Assembly: GCF_002159085.1 (NCBI RefSeq)
Contig: NZ_LZRU01000046.1
Location: forward strand, 1 to 45,488
Length of the DNA stretch: 45,488 nt
Reading direction: 5' to 3'
DNA from: Thermobacillus sp. ZCTH02-B1
GTDB taxonomy: Bacteria > Bacillota > Bacilli > Paenibacillales > Paenibacillaceae
The notes under the pieces are model-generated. The model was given only the letters and a program-made list of their open reading frames with translations. It was not told the origin of the DNA and did no database searches. Each line of letters begins with the position of its first letter. Positions within the stretch are counted from its first letter, which is position 1. A program made the position numbers and the translations under genes. Shown here piece by piece: positions 1 to 6,166 of the stretch.

Positions 1-371
1 GCGGGACGCAACCCGCCTTCCAGCAGAATGCGGCGGACCGAAGAGACGCTTAAATGGATGTTTTCGTGTTCGGCCAACAGCTCGGCAAAGTGGGTGGCAT
101 TGCTTCCGAAGTAGCGCTCCTGATACAGGAGCATAACGCGTTGATTAAGCGAATCGGCCAAGGTATGAGCGGGCTTACGGCCCCGATTCCCATGAGCGAT
201 GGCTTGTGCACCTCCGAGGCGATATTTGGCCTTAAGCCGATACGCTTGCCGAATACTGATGCCAAGAATGCGCGCGACATCCTGTTCCGCGAGATGGCCA
301 TCGATCCATTTTTCAAGAACCATAGCGCGTTTCAGTTCGCTCTTCGTCAAGGTGATCTGCTCCTTACCCAT
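1..371 (-). mobile_element. IS transposase, N-terminal part (runs off the window edge)
   Basis: Reading leftward from an ATG at 371, the minus strand stays open to base 1, so only about 123 N-terminal residues are present. They begin MGKEQITLTKSELKRAMVLE and continue with helix-turn-helix features: 'EQDVARILGISIRQAYRLKA' is a recognition helix region, then 'HGNRGRKPAHTLAD', then a second HTH-like stretch ending 'SVSSVRRILLEGGLRP'. This two-HTH architecture is known from integrase-type transposases of the IS481/ISNCY (IS1202-like) kind, where an RNase H-like catalytic domain follows; that part lies outside the window. The element probably begins between 372 and about 425, where it interrupts the gene described next. 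Family assignment is by general resemblance, and the catalytic residues cannot be seen. Confidence 0.75.
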
Positions 372-408
372 ACTGACATTTTCTCGGATCAGTTACACCC
401 TGACAATA

Positions 409-639
409 TCACAGAACAACGACAGGCACTTCAAAACAGAAATTGACAAAGGCTTCCTCCAGCTTCTTCCAACCTTCCGGTGACGGATTGTCAAGGTACG
501 AACGGAGAAGATGTTCGTTTTGGGGATATGAAAAGAAACGCTCGACCATAAAATCGGTTGAGAGAGAACCCGACTTCTTCTTTGCCCTCTTTTGCGCCTT
601 GCCTTTGGAGTTGTCATAAATCGCGGCAACCCGATTCAT
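409..639 (-). pseudogene. Sigma-70-like protein, 5' remnant cut by the insertion sequence
   Basis: An ATG at 637-639 is preceded 8 nt upstream by AGGAGG (648-653, minus sense), a good ribosome-binding site that favours this start over the ATG at 645. The product starts MNRVAAIYDNSKGKAQKRAK and contains 'NPSPEGWKKLEEAFVNFCFE'. This resembles the opening of short sigma-70-family proteins of Bacillales, in which a phrase like 'LdelFkeFyFkIRFtsYLs' leads into region 2. Here the frame stops at 409, just after 'FVNFCFE', where IS sequence seems to begin. The reading frame is therefore interpreted as a gene decapitated by the transposon, leaving about 70 native codons. The sigma-factor identity is an inference from a short match; that the gene is truncated is more secure. 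Confidence 0.45.
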
Positions 640-973
640 GCACATCTCCTCCTTTTATCTGATATTCCTGTAATTTACAGTGTTTCGGAAGCCGGCAAAA
701 ACAACCAACTTACAAGATGTGAATAAATTTCAATTAATAGACAAACGGGAAGACCAAAACGATGTGATGGTTAATGATGTGAAGTATTCTTCGTCAATGA
801 TTCATGAGGTTTCATGGACAACCTGGATCGTTTGCGGGTAAGTTGGCGGACCAAATGCAACTTTTCGTCAGACGCATCGTCTAACCAATAGGAAATAGCT
901 ACTTGAAATGGACGAATAAAGTTATTCGGACAACCGAAAGAAAAAGGCAAGATGAACAAGGGAGGATGACACG
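640..973. other. Intergenic region, 334 bp
   Basis: No credible gene was found. The only readable elements are the ribosome-binding site of the truncated minus-strand gene at its left edge and an ECF-type promoter (856-884) facing right towards the stalk-domain protein. Base composition is clearly more AT-rich than the rest of the window. Confidence 0.5.
856..884 (+). promoter_or_regulatory. ECF-sigma-type promoter
   Basis: TGCAAC (856-861), a 16-nt spacer and CGTCTAA (878-884) fit the bipartite pattern of extracytoplasmic-function sigma factors of the SigW/SigX/SigM kind (AAC in the -35, CGT in the -10). It lies about 90 bp before the start codon of the secreted stalk-domain protein. Spacing and motif are read directly; the assignment to an ECF factor is inference. 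Confidence 0.5.
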
Positions 974-1627
974 ATGAAGAAAAAGCTGGCGGCAAGCTTT
1001 CTGCTGGGCGTGCTCACGGTTGTGGCGGTTGCCGGGGCGGTGATCGCCGCGGGAAACATCAAGCTGATCATCAACGGGAATACGATCGCGGCGGATGTGC
1101 CGCCCAGAATCGTGAACGGCCGGGTTCTGGTGCCGATCAGCACAATCGCGAAGGAACTTCACCAGGATGTCCGGTGGGATGCGAAGAATCAAGCGGTTAT
1201 CGTCAACCCGGACATATGGAAAAGCGAGATGGATATCAGCCGACCCGAGTGGGTCTCGGCGAGGAACAAGGCGTTGGCATTTTTCATCGCTTACGACGAG
1301 CAGGACCTGGAAAAGATGCAGTCCTTGCTGTCCGAAGATTTCACATCCGATCGCGAATTCGTATACAACGGCGGCGTAACCGGAAGAATCGTCGATTTTC
1401 GGTTTCGCGATCTGGCCTATGTCGATTCCGTCTGGAGAATGCGCGTTCAGGTCGTATTCAAAGGGGACCGGGATGTTCTGAAAATGGAAGATTGGGACTT
1501 TACCTTCTCCGGACCGAATATTTATCAGGGAAAAATCGCATCGATTCAGATATCCAACGAGCGGGAACTGACCGAATATACGGTTTTCCCGGGACTTACG
1601 GTCGACAATCAGCATTATTACAAATGA
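974..1627 (+). CDS. Secreted protein with copper amine oxidase N-terminal (stalk) domain
   Basis: The 217-residue product begins with a signal peptide (MKKKLAASFLLGVLTVVAVA, cleavage near the following GAVIAAG). Residues about 28-78 form a copper-amine-oxidase N-terminal-like domain: 'IKLIINGNTIAADVPPRIVN', then 'GRVLVPISTIAKEL' and 'VRWDAKNQAVIV'. In Paenibacillaceae such domains act as extracellular stalk or wall-associated modules and are not oxidases. The C-terminal 130 residues ('ARNKALAFFIAYDEQDLEKM...') look like an NTF2/SnoaL-type fold in which a short helix pair precedes a curved sheet; this is inferred. GGGAGG at 960-965 sits 8 nt before the ATG. The upstream ECF-type promoter suggests envelope-stress control. 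No ligand can be assigned. Confidence 0.75.
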   Translation: MKKKLAASFLLGVLTVVAVAGAVIAAGNIKLIINGNTIAADVPPRIVNGRVLVPISTIAKELHQDVRWDAKNQAVIVNPDIWKSEMDISRPEWVSARNKALAFFIAYDEQDLEKMQSLLSEDFTSDREFVYNGGVTGRIVDFRFRDLAYVDSVWRMRVQVVFKGDRDVLKMEDWDFTFSGPNIYQGKIASIQISNERELTEYTVFPGLTVDNQHYYK

Positions 1628-1644
1628 CGAATGACACGACGGGA

Positions 1645-1675
1645 GGAAGGCCATGGATGGGTTCCATGGCCTTCC
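1645..1675. terminator. Bidirectional hairpin between convergent genes
   Basis: A perfect 12-bp stem (GGAAGGCCATGG at 1645-1656, CCATGGCCTTCC at 1664-1675) with a 7-nt loop lies between the stalk-domain gene and the convergent gene ending at 1681. There is no strong T-run on either side, so termination efficiency is uncertain. Confidence 0.55.
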
Positions 1676-1680
1676 GGTGT

Positions 1681-2748
1681 TCAGACGACTTCGCACAGCA
1701 GCGCGACAGGCATGGCCCCGCCGCCGCCGTGGGCCAGCTCCACTTTGACGGGGACGGTCGATCGCTTCGGGACAAGCACCTGATGAATTTTGACTGCGCC
1801 GGTTAATTGCGATATCTTCGGGACACCATAGGTGGTTCCGTTATTCACCCTCACCGCGCCGATATAGGTTCCTCCCCTTGCATTGAGATAAAGGATTGCT
1901 GTTTTATCCGAGTCGGTATTGTTATTCAGGTCGACATTGACCGTATAATTGGCCCCATAGTGACCTTTGTTGTCCAGCGCATTGGCCGAGTCGTAGGAAC
2001 TGCCGGCCGTAAACAGGTTATCGGTCGATCCATTCGAAATATTGACGCTCTGTCTGCCGCTCCCGAGGTTGAAGGTGATCTTGTTGCCGACAAGGTCTGA
2101 AAAGCTCCATGAACCTCTGGGATGCGTTCCGTCGGAAGTTACCGGCGCGCCTTGATGGTTCCTGAAGTTGGCCGTCGAAGAGTTGGCGGCCACCGTACGA
2201 ACCTTGTACAGCATCTCCGAATTGTCGGAGCTTGCAATATCGAACTCCAGTACGGCACCCCTCACATAGCCGTTGCTGATCTCGAATTCTTTGACGATCC
2301 CGAGTCTGTTGGATTCAACGACGCTGTCAACGGGTGTCGTGGAATCGAGGGTTCCGCCAAGCTGCGCCTTGGCGAGGCACAGCCCGGAGCCGGTGAGAAA
2401 ATCCCGGTTGTTCGGAATTTCCGATGACAATTGCCAGCGCACATTTTCAATTTTCAATTTGCTTGTCGTCGAAGCGTTGCCGACCGTTACGGCGATTCTT
2501 GCCTTTGTGCCCAGGTTGTTATAGTGCCAGATGTATACCCGATAGGAAACCCTGGTGAGCCCCCACGCCGTATCATGCCACAGCGTGGCCATGTTGTTGG
2601 TGAAGATTCTGCTGTCTTTGAGTTCCTCGGGGTTGTCGCTCACAAACAGCCTGCGACTGGTCCCGCTTCGGGAAGCGCCGGAAATGCTGGTAGGCGTAGG
2701 AGCATTCGTTATCGTTGTCGCGGTAAGATCGGTTTGCGAACAGGACAT
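1681..2748 (-). CDS. Unrecognised beta-rich protein, probably extracellular
   Basis: I chose the ATG at 2748 because AAGGGGG lies about 10 nt upstream in minus sense; an in-frame ATG at 2832 lacks such a site. The 355-residue product starts MSCSQTDLTATTITNAPTPT and has no clear signal peptide. From about residue 30 it is rich in alternating beta-strand sequence with Asn/Ser/Thr/Gly turns, for example 'RRLFVSDNPEELKDS', 'RVYIWHYNNLGTKARIAVTV' and 'NNNTDSDKTAILYLNARGG'. Phrases like 'RLF.SD.PE' and 'Y.WH.NN.G' recall beta-sandwich modules in Paenibacillus stalk-domain exoproteins, but the resemblance is weak. It is convergent with one such protein. No catalytic motif is visible and no function is proposed. 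Confidence 0.6.
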   Translation of the reverse strand: MSCSQTDLTATTITNAPTPTSISGASRSGTSRRLFVSDNPEELKDSRIFTNNMATLWHDTAWGLTRVSYRVYIWHYNNLGTKARIAVTVGNASTTSKLKIENVRWQLSSEIPNNRDFLTGSGLCLAKAQLGGTLDSTTPVDSVVESNRLGIVKEFEISNGYVRGAVLEFDIASSDNSEMLYKVRTVAANSSTANFRNHQGAPVTSDGTHPRGSWSFSDLVGNKITFNLGSGRQSVNISNGSTDNLFTAGSSYDSANALDNKGHYGANYTVNVDLNNNTDSDKTAILYLNARGGTYIGAVRVNNGTTYGVPKISQLTGAVKIHQVLVPKRSTVPVKVELAHGGGGAMPVALLCEVV

Positions 2749-2855
2749 TGTGGAACATCCCCCTTGATCATTTGGTTTTGTTGACAGGCAACATGCCGGG
2801 TACGATGGGGGCGTCTGAAACTTTCCCCCCAAGTTTCAGACTTTCTCGTCCCATG

Positions 2856-2912
2856 CAAGAACAAAGATGAAGCACGTCTGCTCCGGTGGCGGCCGCTTCG
2901 TCTTTGTTCTTG
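2856..2912. repeat. Long inverted repeat (18-bp arms)
   Basis: The arms CAAGAACAAAGATGAAGC (2856-2873) and GCTTCGTCTTTGTTCTTG (2895-2912) are complementary with one mismatch and enclose a 21-nt loop. No T-tract follows on either strand, so it is not a typical intrinsic terminator. Function unknown. Confidence 0.75.
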
Positions 2913-2968
2913 TCAGATAAAAGTGTGGCGAGATCCGAAACAAACAACCTGCCGCGAAATTTGAATTC

Positions 2969-3020
2969 AAAAAAAAAGCGCCCGGCCATCCGATGCGGGT
3001 TCAAGCCCGCCTGCCGGGCG
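2969..3020 (-). terminator. Minus-strand intrinsic terminator without an obvious upstream gene
   Basis: In minus sense, CGCCCGGC (3020-3013) pairs with GCCGGGCG (2986-2979), with an inner GCGGG/CCCGC stem, followed by a run of nine T (A at 2969-2977). Upstream in this direction lies only the arabinofuranosidase promoter region. It may be a leader attenuator for the gene starting at 2748 or a block to antisense transcription. Confidence 0.65.
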
Positions 3021-3073
3021 GAACGGCATCCGAGCCGCCGCAAGGGATTCCGGTTTTCCCGTCAATCCAACGA

Positions 3074-3102
3074 TTGACAGCCATTTGAGAAAGCGCTATC
3101 CT
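3074..3102 (+). promoter_or_regulatory. Promoter of the GH51 gene with LacI-type operator
   Basis: TTGACA (3074-3079), a 17-nt spacer and TATCCT (3097-3102) form a good housekeeping promoter. The near-palindrome GAAAGCGCTATC (3089-3100), with the CG-centred core typical of LacI/CcpA sites, covers the end of the spacer and most of the -10 element, so a bound repressor would occlude polymerase. A similar perfect site occurs at 6094-6105. Confidence 0.7.
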
Positions 3103-3148
3103 GATTCATGCTAAAACGATCATGCAGCCAACGGAACGGAGGTATCCC

Positions 3149-4771
3149 ATGATCAAAAAGGCCAGCGTCACCGTTCACCCGTCGTACAAAATCGGCATCG
3201 TGGACAAGCGGTTGTTCGGCGCGTTTCTGGAACCGATCGGGAACTGGGTGTACGGCGGCATCTACAACCCCAATCATCCGACCGCCGATGACATGGGGTT
3301 CCGCCGGGACATCATCGATGCCGTAAGGGAGTTTGATCTTCCCGCGATTCGCCTTCCCGGCGGCAACTTCGTGTCGGGGTGGGACTGGAAAGCGTCCATC
3401 GGGCCGCTGGAGCAGCGCCGGGTGCAGCTCGATCTGGCCTGGTTCAAGCTCGAGCCGAACATCATCGGCCATGACGAGTATCTGGAATGGGCCCGCCGCG
3501 CGGGTACGGAACCGATGTACACGATCAACCTCGGAACGGAAGGCATCAAGAGCGCCGCGCAGCTCGTCGAGTACTCGGTCCATCCCGGCGGCACGTACTG
3601 GTCGGATCTCAGGCGGAAACACGGCCATCCCGATCCGTATCCGATCCGGACCTGGTATCTCGGCAACGAGATGGACGGCCATTGGCAGATCGGCTCCTGG
3701 GAGAAGGATCCCGTCGGCTTCGGCATCCGCACCCACGAGATTTCCAAGGTGATCAAATGGATCGACAACAAGGCGGAGACGGTGTTCGCGGGCACGTCGG
3801 ATCACCACAAACATTTTCCCGAATGGGAGATGGCGGCGCTCGAGCAATGCTACGAGTCGGTCGATTACGTGTCGCTGCACCATTACCATGTCGTGCCGGA
3901 AGGCGACATCGCGAACCTGCTCAACTTCTCCTCCGTGCTGGAAGATTACATCCGGACGACCCTTGCCATCTGCGACTATATCCAAACCAAGATCCGCACG
4001 CCCAAGAAAATGTACATTTCCTTCGACGAATACGGCGCCCGTTTCGGCAAGCCGGTCGAGGTGCCGTTCGGCCGAAGGGGATGGCACGACGTCACGAAGA
4101 GCTACTTCCAGTTCGCGCCGCGCGAGAATGTGTTCAAAAATCCGTTGGATTGGCTGGACGGGGAAGATGCCGAAAGCACGCGGCGGTTCCATGACCATCA
4201 GATGCTGACCGCCCTCGCGATGGCGTCGGCGTTGCTCACGTTCCTGCGCCATGCGGACCGGATCAAGATCGCCTGCATGACCGGCGGGCTCCGGAACGCG
4301 ATCGCCTTCGACGGCCGGCACGTCTGGAAGAACGCGGCCTATTATCCCTTCCATCAAATGAACCGGCTGGCCCGGGGCGGCATGTCGATTCTGCCCGTGG
4401 TCGACGGTCCGACCTTCAACACGGAGCAGTTCGCCCTGTCCGGATCGGTCCAATGCCACGCCTACGAGAACGTGCAGGCGATCGAGGCGGCCGCCGTTCA
4501 CCACGAAGACAGGGGCGAAGCCGTCGTCTTTCTCATCAATCGTTCGGCCGAGCATGACATCCTGGTCGAACTGGACGCGAGAGGATTCGAAGGATACCGG
4601 CTTGTCGAGCATCTGGAAATGTACACGGACGATCTGAACAAAGGGAACCGTCACGACATGCCGGACGCGATCATTCCCCGGGCGAATCCCGGAACCCGGA
4701 TGGATGCCGGGAAGGTGTCGGCGCTGACCAGGAAACTGTCGTGGAACGTGATCCGTCTCGCGAAACCCTGA
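3149..4771 (+). CDS. abfA: Alpha-L-arabinofuranosidase, glycoside hydrolase family 51
   Basis: The 540-residue product should release terminal arabinofuranose from arabinoxylan or arabinan oligosaccharides. It lacks a signal peptide, so it probably acts in the cytoplasm on imported fragments, as known GH51 enzymes of Bacillales do. The (beta/alpha)8 catalytic domain covers roughly residues 20-380. The acid/base Glu is residue 174 in 'YLGNEMDG' and the nucleophile is Glu294 in 'ISFDEYG'; this spacing matches the family, although the usual 'FDEWN' reads FDEYG. 'RLPGGNFVSGWDW' is another family signature. A beta-sandwich C-terminal domain completes the expected length. The ATG at 3149 has GGAGG 6 nt upstream, so the in-frame ATG at 3122 is rejected. 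It is followed by a LacI gene that probably regulates it. Confidence 0.92.
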   Translation: MIKKASVTVHPSYKIGIVDKRLFGAFLEPIGNWVYGGIYNPNHPTADDMGFRRDIIDAVREFDLPAIRLPGGNFVSGWDWKASIGPLEQRRVQLDLAWFKLEPNIIGHDEYLEWARRAGTEPMYTINLGTEGIKSAAQLVEYSVHPGGTYWSDLRRKHGHPDPYPIRTWYLGNEMDGHWQIGSWEKDPVGFGIRTHEISKVIKWIDNKAETVFAGTSDHHKHFPEWEMAALEQCYESVDYVSLHHYHVVPEGDIANLLNFSSVLEDYIRTTLAICDYIQTKIRTPKKMYISFDEYGARFGKPVEVPFGRRGWHDVTKSYFQFAPRENVFKNPLDWLDGEDAESTRRFHDHQMLTALAMASALLTFLRHADRIKIACMTGGLRNAIAFDGRHVWKNAAYYPFHQMNRLARGGMSILPVVDGPTFNTEQFALSGSVQCHAYENVQAIEAAAVHHEDRGEAVVFLINRSAEHDILVELDARGFEGYRLVEHLEMYTDDLNKGNRHDMPDAIIPRANPGTRMDAGKVSALTRKLSWNVIRLAKP

Positions 4772-4816
4772 CCAACCGGGAAAGCCGTCATTCCGGCATT
4801 CCGGATTCCGGCGTTC

Positions 4817-4845
4817 TTGACATCTTTCCCGCCATTTCTTATAAA
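4817..4845 (+). promoter_or_regulatory. Promoter of the LacI regulator gene
   Basis: TTGACA (4817-4822), a 17-nt spacer and TATAAA (4840-4845) form a near-consensus housekeeping promoter 28 bp before the start codon. No GAAAGCGC-type operator is visible in it, so autoregulation is not indicated. Confidence 0.75.
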
Positions 4846-4872
4846 AGGGGTAACACAAATGGAACGGGAAGT

Positions 4873-5910
4873 ATGGGAATGTCCACGATCAGGGAAATTG
4901 CCAGGCGGACGAAGCTGTCGGTCGGCACCGTGTCGCTCGTGCTGAACGGCCGCGGCGATGAAATGCGGATCTCGAAAAAGACGCAGCAGCGGGTGCTCGA
5001 GGTCGCGCAGGGCCTCGGCTATCTGCCCAATATTTCCGCAAGGCGGCTCAGGCAGCCGGACCTCCGGAACCTGCCGTCCATCGCCACCTTCTGGCCGTCC
5101 GATCTCGCGCCGGAACTGCTCGGACGCTTCTTCACGGGGGCGCAAAATCCGATCCTCGAGCAGGAATGCGAGTTCGAAATGACCATTCAGCCCTACAAGC
5201 GCGGCAATGTCGACAAAATCAAGGAGATGTGCGACCGGGGCATTTATCACGGCGCGATCATCACGGGCGTATCCGCCGAGGAACAGCGCTGGCTCGAAAA
5301 CAACAAATTCAGCGTGCCCGCCGTGCTGTTCAATCGGGAAAGCAGCGTCTACAGCTGCGTCTATGTCGATACCTACGAGACCGGCCGCAAGGTCGCGGAG
5401 CTGTTCGCCAACCGCGGCCACAGGAAAGTCGGCGTGATCGCTCCGGAACATCTGGTGAACGCGAGGAACAATCATCGCTTCCGGGGATTCGTCGAATCGT
5501 GCGCGCGATACGGCCTCGAACTGGAAGACCGCCACATCCAGGTCGCCCCGATGTCGATGGAAGGCGGCAACAGCGCCGCCCGCCGGATCGTGGAAGGGGG
5601 AGGCGAGAGGCCGACCGCCATCTTCTTTCCGATCGGCATCATGGCGGTCGGTGCCCTGCCCGTGTTCCATCAAGCGGCCATCCGCATACCGGAGGACCTG
5701 GAGATTGTCACCTACGGCGACCATGAAGCCGAGCGATACAGCGTTCCGCCCCTCACGACGGTGAAGCTGCCCGTGGAAGAGATGGCCGCGGCCTGCATCC
5801 GGCTTGTGATGGGCCTGATCCAGGATCCTTGCGCGAATCCGAAATCGGTCGTGTTCGAGACACCGTTCATATTCCGCGAGTCCTGCGGCGGATTTGTCAG
5901 GGAACTGTAG
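4873..5910 (+). CDS. LacI/GalR-family transcriptional regulator (probable arabinose-system repressor)
   Basis: The N-terminus carries the LacI helix-turn-helix 'STIREIARRTKLSVGTVSLV' and hinge region '..YLPNISARRLRQ'. A periplasmic-binding-protein-like effector domain follows, with recognisable stretches 'VAELFANRGHRKVGVI', 'VNARNNHRFRGFVESCARYG', 'IVTYGDHEAERYSVPPLTTV' and 'FIFRESCGG' at the end. Length (345 aa) is normal. The start is uncertain between ATG 4873 and ATG 4879, because the Shine-Dalgarno sequence (CGGGAAG) is weak. It lies about 100 bp after the GH51 gene but has its own promoter. Its likely targets are the operator in the GH51 promoter and the perfect palindrome at 6094-6105; CcpA is the main alternative binder at both. 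Confidence 0.88.
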   Translation: MGMSTIREIARRTKLSVGTVSLVLNGRGDEMRISKKTQQRVLEVAQGLGYLPNISARRLRQPDLRNLPSIATFWPSDLAPELLGRFFTGAQNPILEQECEFEMTIQPYKRGNVDKIKEMCDRGIYHGAIITGVSAEEQRWLENNKFSVPAVLFNRESSVYSCVYVDTYETGRKVAELFANRGHRKVGVIAPEHLVNARNNHRFRGFVESCARYGLELEDRHIQVAPMSMEGGNSAARRIVEGGGERPTAIFFPIGIMAVGALPVFHQAAIRIPEDLEIVTYGDHEAERYSVPPLTTVKLPVEEMAAACIRLVMGLIQDPCANPKSVVFETPFIFRESCGGFVREL

Positions 5911-5933
5911 AACGGCGAAAAAACGGATGTCCG

Positions 5934-5969
5934 GCCTGCCGTGACATGCGCGGCAGGCATTTTTGTTTT
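5934..5969 (+). terminator. Intrinsic terminator after the LacI gene
   Basis: The stem GCCTGCCG (5934-5941) / CGGCAGGC (5951-5958) is followed by TTTTTGTTTT (5960-5969). Confidence 0.85.
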
Positions 5970-6092
5970 CTTCGGCGCCGGAATGATAACCGATTCCGCT
6001 GTTTTGGTCGAAAATTAGACACCATTATCCTTAATGGAAAAATAAAGGTAATTTTTTAGATAATTTTATTTGAAAAATAGGTCCGGGGAATC

Positions 6093-6106
6093 AGAAAGCG
6101 CTTTCG
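6093..6106 (+). promoter_or_regulatory. LacI/CcpA-type operator (cre-like palindrome)
   Basis: GAAAGCGCTTTC (6094-6105) is a perfect 12-bp palindrome that fits the cre consensus except at its outermost T. It lies about 60 bp before the start codon of the SLH-domain protein, in a leader that also contains CCATTA-TCCT-TAATGG and a short hairpin GCCCTT-TG-AAGGGC (6132-6145) just before the ribosome-binding site. The -10/-35 elements in this AT-rich region are ambiguous. Confidence 0.6.
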
Positions 6107-6166
6107 TTTCTTGCCGAAATAATGATTAATTGCCCTTTGAAGGGCGTAAAGGAGGTGAAAAAGAAC

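Larger units (their letters stand above)
2749..3148. other. 400-bp intergenic region with stacked hairpins
   Basis: This divergent spacer holds no convincing gene. It contains an inverted repeat at 2816-2843 (GTCTGAAACT / AGTTTCAGAC), a long one at 2856-2912, a minus-strand terminator at 2969-3020, a 7-bp inverted repeat GTCAATC/GATTGAC at 3061-3078, and the promoter and operator of the arabinofuranosidase gene. Confidence 0.7.

Noticed and set aside
54..446. Plus-strand ORF of 130 codons over the IS
   Set aside because: It is antisense to a reading frame with clear HTH transposase sequence, has no ribosome-binding site and resembles nothing.
2979..3020. Known riboswitch in the minus-strand leader
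   Set aside because: I compared it mentally with c-di-GMP, T-box, cobalamin and preQ1 elements and found no matching conserved core; only the terminator stem is clear.
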